Shown here piece by piece: positions 18,938 to 28,012 of a stretch of DNA of 64,000 bases; position 1 is the stretch's first letter; each line of letters opens with the position of its first letter. A program made the position numbers and the translations under genes. The notes beneath the pieces were generated by a model. The model saw only the letters and a program-made list of their open reading frames with translations, ran no database searches and was not told the DNA's origin. The stretch is from Hohaiivirga grylli. Its GTDB lineage: Bacteria; Pseudomonadota; Alphaproteobacteria; Rhizobiales; Beijerinckiaceae. Location of the stretch: contig NZ_JBBYXI010000004.1 in NCBI RefSeq assembly GCF_039655745.1, forward strand, positions 62,001 to 126,000. Reading direction: 5' to 3'.

Positions 18938-21900
18938 TTACCACTTCACATTGATGCCAAGACGTCCGTTCCATGCTTCCCGGCCCTTGTTGTCCAGTGA
19001 ATGGCTGTAGGCACCTGTGGCAAACAGCGAGACGTTGTCTGTAAACTGTGCCGTGATACCGGCACCAATCTCTGCCCATGTTCCACCGAGGTTAGACGGG
19101 ATCGTCACACCGTTTAGCCCATAGGCATCCGTTGTTGTGGTCTTGCTGTTCCCCATAAACTCATGCCACACATTGGCTCTGACCCAGGTGGTGAGGGACT
19201 GCAATGAGGTTGTGCCGGATGTATCCCAGTCTTTGGCGATGCGTACACCCAAACGCCCGCGCAGGCTGTCACTGTTATCGAGATAGAACCGGCCATAAGC
19301 ATCCGAGATATTGTCGAATGACATTGTCTGATAGGCCAGCTGAGCCTGTGGCTCAATCGTCAGGCCATTACCAAGGTTGAAGCTGTAGCCACCCTCAAGT
19401 GAGGCGATGAAACCGAAGCCGTCTGGTGTGAGCTTCTGGCCATAAACAGATGTGGCATCGGCTGAATACCAGGTACCCTGAATGACGGCATCCGTGTACC
19501 AGCCCTGAGTGGCTCTGTGGGTCCAGTAGGCACCGATGGTATAGGCATCCATATCCACGTTACCAGCCTTACCGCCGTAGGCACCCTTCACATGGGTGTC
19601 AATATTGCCGTAGCCGAAGTAGATACCAACCTTGTCTGTTCCTGCTTCTGTTTCCCGGCCATAGATATCAAGACCAGCCTGAAGACCCGAGAAGGTGTAG
19701 TTGTAGCTTGGGCCGTGGCGTTCAAAACTGCCGGCATCACGAAAACCGCGATCTCCGATCAGACGGCCCCAGGCGCCGCCAAACCACTTCTGGTTATTGG
19801 CAGACTGCCGGATCTCAGTTCTGATGACTTGACGTTTGCCGTTCTTGCCGCGGACGATACGCTCTTCAAAAACCGGTTCTGGTCGTACGGCAAAACCATC
19901 GCCGATGCGCTCATGCATGGTGCCGAGCATGGCGTAGCCATATTCGATGGCAACCGGTGGGACAGAGGCGGCCAGTGGTACCTCCGGACGGTAGTTCGGG
20001 ACTTCTACTGTTCCATCATGTCCGCCAGAACTATTAGACATTGTACTGCGCAGGTACCAGTTCCCGTCACTATTATCTGTTTCGATGCCATTGTGATGCA
20101 AGGTATACTCATAGGCTCCGGCTGCAGCACGGTTTCCAAGCTGGAACGCATCAGCAGCAGAGTTGCTTGCATCCTGTACCTTGACCAGCATAATGCCGTT
20201 ACCCGTTGTCAGGGCTCCAAGGCCGCCCACATTGCTAATGAAAAGGCTGGTTGCGCCGCTGCCCATGACAACGCTGCCTGCAACAAGACGATCAGTTACT
20301 GAGTTATCAGCACCGAGTACTGTGTTCATCAGAATGGATCCGCCATTGCTGGTGTAGGTATCTGTTACAGTCAGCACTGTGCCAGGGGAACCATTCATCC
20401 GGATAATTCCGGTATTGGTCAGACTAAGAATAGTCTGATTGTGTCCAGCGAAGTCCAGAGCAGCGCCACTGTAGACATTATAATCCGAGTTCGGGCTGAA
20501 GACATTAGTGTTTCCAGCAACCATTATCCCGCCATAGAGCGTTGTTGGCCCTGCGTAGGTGGTTGCTCCATCCATAATGGTTGTACCGCTGTAGTGGTCA
20601 ACCTGCCCTGTGCCACTGATGGCTGCTGCAAAATGATAACTGCCAGAGGTATCGGTGTGATTGAAGACAAGGGTGCCATCACCATCGCCGAAGACAAGGG
20701 AAGGTGTATCAAGAGATCCCGGCGCAAGAGCTGGAATACCTGCTTCCGCACCAATATTGATCACACCTGAAGAGCCTGCATACTCAGCAAGATGGGCCTC
20801 TGTTGTCTTGACAGTGCTACCATCGGAGATAGTCAGAGATCCTGTACCGGAAAGGCCAACATATAAGGTGCCGCTATTGATCCATTGCGAACCTGCACCT
20901 GTGACTTCAACGCTACTGTTTGAACTGACAAATGATCCAATATAACCGATTGCATTTGAAACAAGGCCACCATCAGAGATATTTACATACCCGTTACTGA
21001 ACTGCCCGACAGCGAGATTATCACTGTTAATCCATTGTGATCCTGCGCCGGTGACGATAACAGTCCCGCTGGAGCCGGCAAATGTTCCGATGTATCCGTA
21101 TAAATTTGAGACCAGCCCACCGTTAGCAATTGTTAGATTTCCTATACCGGAGCGCCCGACATATAAGGCATTACTGTTGATCCACTGGGCGCCGGCTCCG
21201 GTAACAATAACATTGCCGGAAGAACCGGTTTCATATGAAATAAAACCAAATACATTTGAGACTACCCCGCCATTGGAGATAGTCAGGGATCCATTACCCA
21301 TGCGTCCGACATAAATTTCATTGCTATTGAGCCACTGTGAGCCAGTTCCGGTAACTTCAGCAATACTGTTAGAGCCGGGATTTCCACCGATATACCCAAT
21401 TGTATTTGAAACCAGCCCACCAACGGAGATTGTCAGATGAGCATTACCATTTACTCCGACAAATAATTCTTTGCTGAGAATCAGTTGCGAGCCGGATCCG
21501 GTGACTTCAATGGCACTGCCACTGGAGCCTGTTTCTGCTGCGATAGTCGCCTGCGTGCCTGAGGCTAGCGCGCCATCAGAGATAGTCAGTGTTCCCTTGC
21601 CGAAGCGTCCGACCAATATGACACCCCCACTGACTAATTGGGAACCGCTGCCGATGACTTTAACTGTCCCACTAGAAGTTGCATCTGTCGCGATTTCCAC
21701 GAGCGTTCCTGCTGAGACCATAGCGCTATCGGAGATGGTCAGAGAAGCTGTGCCGGAATATCCGATAAAAAGCCTGCCGTAATTGGTCCACTGAGAACCG
21801 GTTCCTGTGACCGTAACCGCCCCCGCTGAGCCTGCATTGTGACCGATATACCCATCTGTATTTGAAACTTTACCGCTACCCAAAACCATCATCGATCCAG

Positions 21901-22072
21901 TAGAGGTGTAACCGATAGAAAGCGTGTTGCCGATGTTCCATGGTGAACTGTGAGTTCCAGGAACTGTCTCATCAGTATCAACATAGACTTGAGCATGCAG
22001 TGAAGATGAACCTGCCATTATAGCGATAGCAGCAATACTTGCATATAAATAGCAACGTTTAGAAATAAGCAT
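18938..22072 (-). CDS. Autotransporter 3 with about seven 50-residue passenger repeats
   Basis: With the start at 22072 the protein has 1044 residues: a signal peptide ending SLHA, about seven repeats of about 50 residues of the same family as autotransporter 2, the shared stem and a barrel ending GRLGINVKW. The ATG at 22072 follows GAGGGGG. The more upstream in-frame start at 22129 would add 19 residues of isoleucine-rich sequence and is less likely. Two of the repeats have lost the Trp of the GSQW motif (GSQL). Over roughly the last 360 residues it differs from autotransporter 2 at about eight positions, which points to a recent tandem duplication or gene conversion. Confidence 0.92.
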   Translation of the reverse strand: MLISKRCYLYASIAAIAIMAGSSSLHAQVYVDTDETVPGTHSSPWNIGNTLSIGYTSTGSMMVLGSGKVSNTDGYIGHNAGSAGAVTVTGTGSQWTNYGRLFIGYSGTASLTISDSAMVSAGTLVEIATDATSSGTVKVIGSGSQLVSGGVILVGRFGKGTLTISDGALASGTQATIAAETGSSGSAIEVTGSGSQLILSKELFVGVNGNAHLTISVGGLVSNTIGYIGGNPGSNSIAEVTGTGSQWLNSNEIYVGRMGNGSLTISNGGVVSNVFGFISYETGSSGNVIVTGAGAQWINSNALYVGRSGIGNLTIANGGLVSNLYGYIGTFAGSSGTVIVTGAGSQWINSDNLAVGQFSNGYVNISDGGLVSNAIGYIGSFVSSNSSVEVTGAGSQWINSGTLYVGLSGTGSLTISDGSTVKTTEAHLAEYAGSSGVINIGAEAGIPALAPGSLDTPSLVFGDGDGTLVFNHTDTSGSYHFAAAISGTGQVDHYSGTTIMDGATTYAGPTTLYGGIMVAGNTNVFSPNSDYNVYSGAALDFAGHNQTILSLTNTGIIRMNGSPGTVLTVTDTYTSNGGSILMNTVLGADNSVTDRLVAGSVVMGSGATSLFISNVGGLGALTTGNGIMLVKVQDASNSAADAFQLGNRAAAGAYEYTLHHNGIETDNSDGNWYLRSTMSNSSGGHDGTVEVPNYRPEVPLAASVPPVAIEYGYAMLGTMHERIGDGFAVRPEPVFEERIVRGKNGKRQVIRTEIRQSANNQKWFGGAWGRLIGDRGFRDAGSFERHGPSYNYTFSGLQAGLDIYGRETEAGTDKVGIYFGYGNIDTHVKGAYGGKAGNVDMDAYTIGAYWTHRATQGWYTDAVIQGTWYSADATSVYGQKLTPDGFGFIASLEGGYSFNLGNGLTIEPQAQLAYQTMSFDNISDAYGRFYLDNSDSLRGRLGVRIAKDWDTSGTTSLQSLTTWVRANVWHEFMGNSKTTTTDAYGLNGVTIPSNLGGTWAEIGAGITAQFTDNVSLFATGAYSHSLDNKGREAWNGRLGINVKW

Positions 22073-22237
22073 ATCCCCCTCTTTAATAATGGTTATAAAT
22101 TTTATTATTATTGTGATTATAATTTTCATTAGAAAACTATCCTACTTATTTCCATAATTTTAACATGGATGATTTCAGATATGAATATTTTTTTTGATTT
22201 TATTATAATTATTTGAAGTTAATTTGAATTTTTGTAT

Positions 22238-22933
22238 TTATTTTTGGCTATTTAGTAGTGCCAGAATTTCTTCTCTTTTAATAATTGCTACGTCATTCAT
22301 TCCCTTGCCGACTAGTCCTTTATTCTCGGTGAGCAATAGTTCTTTCAGGTGAATACCATAGCCGTTTGGGAGGGAGAGTTCAAAATCAATACGAAGGCTA
22401 AATCTCTCTTCCGTGGTTTTAGCCTGTTCCAGCATATCATTAAGAATAGAAAGCGGAGCAAGGCTGATCAGGAGATCAAGATCAGAGTCTTCTTTGGAAT
22501 AGGGCAGGCCGGTATAAAGTTCCATTGCCGTTGAGCCCCATAACCCCAAGCGCACATGCTGCTGCTGTGCCTCATTATAAAGAGCCTGATAAGCCGCGAG
22601 AGCGGCTGTTCTTGGTGTTGTTGATGGTGGAATTTCAAAAGGTGTCGTGACCTTCAGTATTTCATCGGGTCTAACCGCGGCGGCGAGGCGTAAACGGTCG
22701 CCATTATAACGCGTACAGGATGAAAAGCCGATGGGCACAAACCTTTGAGCCAGAGCCTCTGGATCACGGCGGACAATCCCTGGAATACGTGTGCCATTTT
22801 GGGATGGCAGCAGTGTTTCTTCAAGCTGCGCAAGGGTCGCACGGGTTTCCGGATTGGGGAGGAGCTCACGTAAGATACGTTCTCTTCCCGCATCCGTTAC
22901 ATCAATTAATGTATGCCGTGCATAGTCTGTCAT
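22238..22933 (-). CDS. madK: Malonate decarboxylase holo-ACP synthase (MdcG/MadK type)
   Basis: The 231-residue nucleotidyltransferase-fold enzyme attaches 2'-(5''-phosphoribosyl)-3'-dephospho-CoA to the serine of the malonate decarboxylase carrier protein, using the precursor made by MadG. The family motif is visible in the middle: GLWGSTAMELYTG, then DSDLDLL, the acidic metal-binding pair. The start at 22933 overlaps the madH stop (TAATG), so translation is coupled; an upstream in-frame codon at 22951 lies inside madH. It is the last gene of the minus-strand mad operon. The symbol follows gene order in Malonomonas rubra (H then K); functionally it equals mdcG. Confidence 0.85.
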   Translation of the reverse strand: MTDYARHTLIDVTDAGRERILRELLPNPETRATLAQLEETLLPSQNGTRIPGIVRRDPEALAQRFVPIGFSSCTRYNGDRLRLAAAVRPDEILKVTTPFEIPPSTTPRTAALAAYQALYNEAQQQHVRLGLWGSTAMELYTGLPYSKEDSDLDLLISLAPLSILNDMLEQAKTTEERFSLRIDFELSLPNGYGIHLKELLLTENKGLVGKGMNDVAIIKREEILALLNSQK

Positions 22934-24033
22934 TAGCGCTGCTTGACCCATGTCGGATCAGTCTTCGCGGTCTGTTGCAGGTCAAGCTGAGCCTTGACCA
23001 TCAGATCAAAGAATTCTGTTTTCTCCGGCCCTTCAATCGTCATGACAACAGGTGGCACTTCATCCCGCTTTGTAATGCTCGGTACCAGTTCCAAAATGGT
23101 GTGAGGTGCATTGACCTGAACATTCGGGTCAACTTTCACAACACGGCTCTTAATGCGCAGGATCGTGCGGGCAACACGGTCAATGGAGACGGCTGAGGCA
23201 AGTGTCGTTGCCTTGATGTAGACTTCATATTCCGGATTTGTGCGCTCACGGCGATAGGTAATGATCTTGCCTTCCTGATTACACACGTGGCCACTTGTTC
23301 CGACAGGGAAACTGTCAGCCAGTGGCAGGCCACCAACAACCAGTTCCTTGAACTGTTCGCCGGCAGGAGAAGGGGCGAATGTAATGTCATTGCGCAGCGG
23401 GACACCATCAAGGGTCAGCCAGCCAAACTCCTGACAGCCGTAGATGTCGTGAATCTGCCAGCCATAAGGCTGGGCGGTCTCAATCAGGTCCAGATCAAGA
23501 GGTGTGCCAGCGGCAAAGACAATGACGTCACGTGGAATTTCAGATTCAAAACCAAGGTTCTTGGCATCTGTCAGAGCTGCACGGATAAAGCTGGACTCTC
23601 CAACGACAAGCTTTGGTTTGTCCTTGCAAAGTGAAACAACAAAGGCATCACGACTGGAACGTTTCAGGAAGTCCCATTCCATTTCGTGTTCGCGTAAGGA
23701 ATGGACAGGGAAAACATTCACAAGTGGAGCATAGGTGATAAGAGCGCGAGCGCCTTTCGGCAGCCCTGCGAGCTCAAAAGCTTTTAGAGCGGCTTTAACC
23801 CGTGATTCAATCTCGGCATGCGTTACACCAACGATATTCTGGAAGGCAGTCGAACCTGTTGTGAAGGTCAGATAGGCGAGATTGAATGGGGTGTGTAATT
23901 CTTCAATAATATGGGCCGCTGTTGGCCCGGCAATGCCTTTATCGGCAAGGGTACGGCGCGGAACCTCTGGGAGAGTTGGGGCGGTTCCAAACTCATCAAC
24001 GAACTGTTCAAGCTCTTCTAACTGTTTGGACAT
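22933..24033 (-). CDS. madH: ACP-SH:acetate ligase (MadH)
   Basis: The 366-residue adenylate-forming enzyme is expected to acetylate the thiol of the MadE prosthetic group with acetate and ATP, converting inactive thiol carrier protein to the active acetyl form. The AMP-binding family is recognisable from LTFTTGSTAFQNI (phosphate loop) and YGCQEFGW (adenine-binding motif), and it resembles phenylacetate-CoA-ligase-like proteins but is shorter. It is separated from madD by an 84-base gap holding a strong hairpin, and its stop overlaps the start of madK. The assignment rests on family features plus its fixed place in the mad gene order. Confidence 0.85.
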   Translation of the reverse strand: MSKQLEELEQFVDEFGTAPTLPEVPRRTLADKGIAGPTAAHIIEELHTPFNLAYLTFTTGSTAFQNIVGVTHAEIESRVKAALKAFELAGLPKGARALITYAPLVNVFPVHSLREHEMEWDFLKRSSRDAFVVSLCKDKPKLVVGESSFIRAALTDAKNLGFESEIPRDVIVFAAGTPLDLDLIETAQPYGWQIHDIYGCQEFGWLTLDGVPLRNDITFAPSPAGEQFKELVVGGLPLADSFPVGTSGHVCNQEGKIITYRRERTNPEYEVYIKATTLASAVSIDRVARTILRIKSRVVKVDPNVQVNAPHTILELVPSITKRDEVPPVVMTIEGPEKTEFFDLMVKAQLDLQQTAKTDPTWVKQR

Positions 24034-24080
24034 TCTGCGCTCCTTAATCGGGTTTTACTCTACTGAGGTCGCTTAAAAGG

Positions 24081-24107
24081 CATCCGGCCCCGTGTTGGGG
24101 CCGGATG
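24081..24107 (-). other. Strong intercistronic hairpin between madD and madH
   Basis: CATCCGGCCCC (24081-24091) pairs perfectly with GGGGCCGGATG (24097-24107) around a 5-nt loop. On the transcribed strand it is followed only by CCTTTTAAG, so it is more likely a partial terminator or an mRNA-stabilising/processing element than a full terminator. Confidence 0.75.
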
Positions 24108-24117
24108 TTTATTCATA

Positions 24118-25005
24118 TCATGCAGACAGATATTTGTCTTCGACCGAAGCGAATTCTTTATTCATCACTTCGATTGCCTTAGCGCGGGCTGGACGGCCAT
24201 TGCGCTCTGCACCAAGCTTGCCACGACCCCATGGGCCGAGCTCGTCATTTTTGCCAGCGAGCTTAAGCGCGCGGACTTCCTTGACGTGCTTGATAACAGC
24301 GTCACGCATGTCTGGAATATTTTCCACGATTTCTTCAACACCACCGAGGCGGTAGAAGAACTCTGGACCTGCAGCAAAGACAGGATTGTCTTTAGCAAGC
24401 GATTCCAAGAACTCGATGTCGAGACGTGTAATACGTGCCACACTGGTGATCGGCATAACGTGGATCATTGTGTGGTACTTGCTTGACAGCGAGATGATGT
24501 GGTCAGCCTGAAGACCATGGCAAAGGAAGGCACCGGAAATGGCGCGTCCAACCACGATAGCGACAATCGGATGACCGACGCGACGGGCTTCTGCCAGTGC
24601 CAGCTGATAGGCACCGGTGGACTTGTTCATTCCGAAGATTTCTTCCTGCTTGCCAGGACCGTTACCGGGGGTGTCGACGATGAGAACAAGCGGACGCTTC
24701 TGGTCAAGAGGCTTGTCTTTATCGGCTTCGATTGTGTTATAGACAGCCTTAGCCATCTTATAACCTTCCTCAAGACCAATAATACCAGCGTAAACAACCG
24801 GGAACTTCATGTTGGCAGCCATAGCATCGCTGGCGATAACCGTTACAGTTTCACCATCAAGCTTTGCTGTTCCAACAACGGCACCAGGGCCGAACTCAGG
24901 ATCAGTGTTGGTCCATGCGCCGACAGTATTCTCGGTGAATGAACCCGGATCCAAAATCATGTCAATGGCGAGACGCCCTTGACCCATCATTGTTTCCAAT
25001 TCCAT
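24118..25005 (-). CDS. madD: Malonate decarboxylase carboxyltransferase subunit MadD (MdcE-like)
   Basis: The 295-residue crotonase-superfamily carboxyltransferase subunit corresponds to the acetyl-CoA carboxylase alpha side. With MadC it transfers the carboxyl group of malonyl-S-ACP to biotin on MadF. Conserved features include VDTPGNGPGKQEE, IVVGRAISGAFLCHGLQADHI (oxyanion-hole glycines) and an extended C-terminus. It begins 12 bases after madC and is followed by the strong hairpin before madH. Length and features match MdcE/MadD proteins. Confidence 0.93.
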   Translation of the reverse strand: MELETMMGQGRLAIDMILDPGSFTENTVGAWTNTDPEFGPGAVVGTAKLDGETVTVIASDAMAANMKFPVVYAGIIGLEEGYKMAKAVYNTIEADKDKPLDQKRPLVLIVDTPGNGPGKQEEIFGMNKSTGAYQLALAEARRVGHPIVAIVVGRAISGAFLCHGLQADHIISLSSKYHTMIHVMPITSVARITRLDIEFLESLAKDNPVFAAGPEFFYRLGGVEEIVENIPDMRDAVIKHVKEVRALKLAGKNDELGPWGRGKLGAERNGRPARAKAIEVMNKEFASVEDKYLSA

Positions 25006-25017
25006 AACTTAATCTCC

Positions 25018-25980
25018 TCAGCCGAGCTGCAGACGTTTGACGTTCTTCAAGAAGTCGCTGACGTTCATATCGATCAGAGCGTCTGGATTTTCGTTACCGG
25101 CGTATTTCCATACGTCTTTCGAATCCTTTGGCTTCAGTTCGACAGAAAGGGCAACGCCCTTCAGCTGCTTCTCGATCAGTGGCAGGGTGCCGATGCGTTC
25201 CATGGCAGGAATGCTGGAGTATGGCTGAGCCAATACATCAGCAAGCTGCGTATGGAATGCGCCGATTGAGTCTTCAACGAGGAAGTTTGCATCACCCATG
25301 ATGTACTTATGCTTGCCGCCTGTTGTGCGGTAAACGAGAGCACGGTCAGAAGAGTCAAACTCGTCTTTACCCATTTCTTGTTCGATAACTTCTGGTCCTG
25401 TCAGACCAATACGACCGAACTGGCTCATGATGATGACGTCTGTTGCAGCTGCTACGAAGCCCATACCACCGAAGGCACCAACGCGGCTGCCGATAACGGC
25501 AATCACTGGAACCTTGCCACGGCAAGCCTGGATTTGATCCATAAGCTCAGCGTGAGCGAGAAGACCGGCGTTAGATTCATGCAGACGGACACCACCTGTT
25601 TCAAAGGAGATGACAGCAGCAGGGCGCTTGTCTTCTGGGCATGTTCCACCATGCTTAGCTGCGATCTTCTCGTAGCTTTCAAGCGCAAGGCGGATTGTGT
25701 TGACGAGCTTGGCACCGTGGACTTCACCAACAGCACCACCGATGAACTTGCCTTCCTGGGAGGCAACGAAAACCGGACGCTTGCCGATGAGGCCAACGCC
25801 TGTAACGATACCATCATCAGCTTCGATGGCTTCGCCCATCAGAGGCAGGTGAGGGCTGCTGAGACGATCAAACGGGCCAGCGAGCTCTGTGAAGGTGCCT
25901 TCATCTACGAGACCATAAGCACGGGTACGTGCATTGGAATCGAAGAAGCTGCGTTCCTGTAGTTCTTTCCAATTTTTCAT
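25018..25980 (-). CDS. madC: Malonate decarboxylase carboxyltransferase subunit MadC (MdcD-like)
   Basis: The 320-residue partner of MadD corresponds to the acetyl-CoA carboxylase beta side and forms the carboxyltransferase that passes CO2 from the malonyl carrier protein to biotin. Family motifs include FVASQEGKFIGGAVGEVHGAK (glycine-rich binding loop), SFETGGVRLHES and GSRVGAFGGMGFVAAATD. The ATG at 25980 is chosen over the GTG at 25995 because AAAGG lies just upstream and the GTG immediately abuts the madE stop. It lies between madE and madD in the same order as the Malonomonas rubra cluster. Confidence 0.93.
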   Translation of the reverse strand: MKNWKELQERSFFDSNARTRAYGLVDEGTFTELAGPFDRLSSPHLPLMGEAIEADDGIVTGVGLIGKRPVFVASQEGKFIGGAVGEVHGAKLVNTIRLALESYEKIAAKHGGTCPEDKRPAAVISFETGGVRLHESNAGLLAHAELMDQIQACRGKVPVIAVIGSRVGAFGGMGFVAAATDVIIMSQFGRIGLTGPEVIEQEMGKDEFDSSDRALVYRTTGGKHKYIMGDANFLVEDSIGAFHTQLADVLAQPYSSIPAMERIGTLPLIEKQLKGVALSVELKPKDSKDVWKYAGNENPDALIDMNVSDFLKNVKRLQLG

Positions 25981-25997
25981 TGTCAAACCTTTCACGC

Positions 25998-26318
25998 TTA
26001 GCCTGAAATCTCGGCCAATGCCTGACGCATACGCATTGACACGACAACCGGTGTGGCGTTGTTGTCATTGATTTCGAAGTGGACGTCACCAATCTGTGTG
26101 TCCATCACGAAACGCTCAAGAACGCGCTTCCAGACTTCTTCAAAGCCAGAAACCGGAGTTACGACTGTGAAGGTGGCCTTTCCGCCCTGATCCTTCTTTT
26201 CAATGAGCACTTCCATATCGCCGGAACCGACGACACCATAGTGCGACTGACCAACCGGCAGACCTTTCGGATTGTCGGCTTTATATTCAAAGTTGAATGT
26301 TAATAACTGTTTAGCCAT
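25998..26318 (-). CDS. madE: Malonate decarboxylase acyl carrier protein MadE (delta subunit)
   Basis: The 106-residue carrier protein bears the dephospho-CoA-derived prosthetic group through which acetyl and malonyl residues are bound as thioesters. The modified serine is expected at Ser32 in GVVGSGDMEVL, matching the conserved MdcC/MadE attachment motif. It differs from fatty-acid carrier proteins, as expected for this family. It sits between madA and madC; MadG and MadK make and attach its cofactor, MadH acetylates it and MadA exchanges acetyl for malonyl. Confidence 0.93.
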   Translation of the reverse strand: MAKQLLTFNFEYKADNPKGLPVGQSHYGVVGSGDMEVLIEKKDQGGKATFTVVTPVSGFEEVWKRVLERFVMDTQIGDVHFEINDNNATPVVVSMRMRQALAEISG

Positions 26319-26332
26319 TTCAAACCTCTAGC

Positions 26333-28006
26333 TTACCAATTTCTGAAGCGTGCAGGTGGGTTGTAGAGGCCATCAGACCACTCAACCAGTTCCTTCACGT
26401 TCTTAGCTGCGAGCAGCGAGCGGTTGGCTCTGCCACGATCGATACCGAGATCTTCCGGTGTCTGGATAATGCCACGTTCGCGAAGGTCTTTTGTGATCTT
26501 CGGATTGGCCTGCAGACCGATCTCTGTGTAACCAGCAACACCACGGATGGCGTTCATGCGCTCTTCGAGGCCGCGGCACTTATGAAGGAAGGCAATACCT
26601 TCTTCAGAAATGATGTGCGTCACGTCATCGGAGTAGACCATGATTGGCGGCATATCGAGGCCAGCGTTCTTCTGCAACTTAACAGCGTCGAGTTCATCAA
26701 CGTATGCAGGCTGCATCTTCTCAAGGAAGGTTTCTGCCATCTGAACGACGAGACGCTTACCGCGTGGCATCGTACCGATGTATTCTTCCTGCTGACCAAA
26801 TTCTTCACCACACTTCAGCCATGCTGGCGTTGCGTGACGACGACCCTTGGCATCACAGCCCATGTTTGGAGCGCCACCGAAACCGGCAACACGGGTAGCT
26901 GTAGCAGCACTACTGTTACCGTATTTATCGATCTGGAGCGTACCGCCGATGAACATGTCGATGGCATAGTGACCAGCTGTCTGGCTGTAGGCGCGGTTTG
27001 AACGCATTGTTCCATCTGGACCGATGAAGAAGACATCGGAACGGGCGGCACAATAATCGGCCATACCAAGCTCACCGCCGAAGCTGTGAATTGAGTCAAC
27101 CCAACCAGATTCAATAGCTGGAATAAGTGTTGGGTGGGGGTTCAGGGCGAAGTGGTTACAAATCTTACCCTTTAGGCCCAGCTCTTCACCGTATGTCGGC
27201 AGAAGAAGTTCGATAGCAGCTGTATAGAAGCCGATACCGTGGTTGAGACGCTGAATGCCATATTCCTTATAGATACCTTTCAGAGCCATCATGGCCATCA
27301 GGATCTGGGAATCGGTGATCGCAGCTGGATCACGTGTAAACAGTGGCTCAACATAGAAAGGCTTCGGAGATTCAACAACGAAGTCGACCCAGTCGCCTGG
27401 AATGTCAACACGTGGCAGTTTGTCAACGATTTCGTTAGCCTGAGCAATAACGATACCCTGACGGAACTTGGCAGCCTCGACAACAACCGGAGTGTCTTCG
27501 GTGTTGAAACCTGTGTAGAGGTTACCTTCACGGTCAGCCTGATAGGCACAGACCATGGACACGCGTGGTGTCAGGTCGATGAAGTAACGGGCAAAAAGCT
27601 CGAGATAGGTGTGAATAGCACCCAGCTTAAGTTTACCTTCGTTGATAAACTCAGCAACCTTACCACCCATCGGGCCAGCATAGGCGAAGTCGAGCTTGCT
27701 GGCGATGCCCTTCTCGAAGAGTTCGAGGAAGACCGGCAGCGGAGCAGCCGACTGAACCATGTGAAGGTCGTTGATCTTGGAGATATCAACTTTCGATAGG
27801 CATTCGGCAAGAAAGTCAGCCTGCTTCTGGTTGTTACCTTCCAGATTGACCTTATCACCAGCTCTGATGACAGCTTCCAGAAGCTGAACAGTATCAGCAG
27901 CATCGATTTCCTTTCCTCTGCGACGCAGAGGAATGGCATCTTTCATGCGCTCTTCGTATTCAGTTCTGAGAGTATCCCATTTCCTTTTTACTTTACTCAT
28001 CTTCAC
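26333..28006 (-). CDS. madA: Malonate decarboxylase alpha subunit: acetyl-S-ACP:malonate ACP transferase
   Basis: The 557-residue CoA-transferase-family enzyme swaps acetyl for malonyl on MadE, releasing acetate. Family-specific stretches include GNNQKQADFLAE near the N-terminus, the middle segment LNPHPTLIPAIESGWVDSIH and FGGELGMADYCAARSD. Length is typical of MdcA/MadA proteins (about 550). A second ATG two codons in (28000) could be the true start. Six bases separate it from the upstream biotin ligase gene, showing that the ligase belongs to the operon. Confidence 0.95.
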   Translation of the reverse strand: MKMSKVKRKWDTLRTEYEERMKDAIPLRRRGKEIDAADTVQLLEAVIRAGDKVNLEGNNQKQADFLAECLSKVDISKINDLHMVQSAAPLPVFLELFEKGIASKLDFAYAGPMGGKVAEFINEGKLKLGAIHTYLELFARYFIDLTPRVSMVCAYQADREGNLYTGFNTEDTPVVVEAAKFRQGIVIAQANEIVDKLPRVDIPGDWVDFVVESPKPFYVEPLFTRDPAAITDSQILMAMMALKGIYKEYGIQRLNHGIGFYTAAIELLLPTYGEELGLKGKICNHFALNPHPTLIPAIESGWVDSIHSFGGELGMADYCAARSDVFFIGPDGTMRSNRAYSQTAGHYAIDMFIGGTLQIDKYGNSSAATATRVAGFGGAPNMGCDAKGRRHATPAWLKCGEEFGQQEEYIGTMPRGKRLVVQMAETFLEKMQPAYVDELDAVKLQKNAGLDMPPIMVYSDDVTHIISEEGIAFLHKCRGLEERMNAIRGVAGYTEIGLQANPKITKDLRERGIIQTPEDLGIDRGRANRSLLAAKNVKELVEWSDGLYNPPARFRNW

Positions 28007-28012
28007 TTCCCT

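Noticed and set aside
16900..22000. CRISPR-like periodicity from the regular repeats
   Set aside because: The period of about 150 bp corresponds to in-frame 50-residue protein repeats within autotransporter genes, not short repeats with unique spacers.
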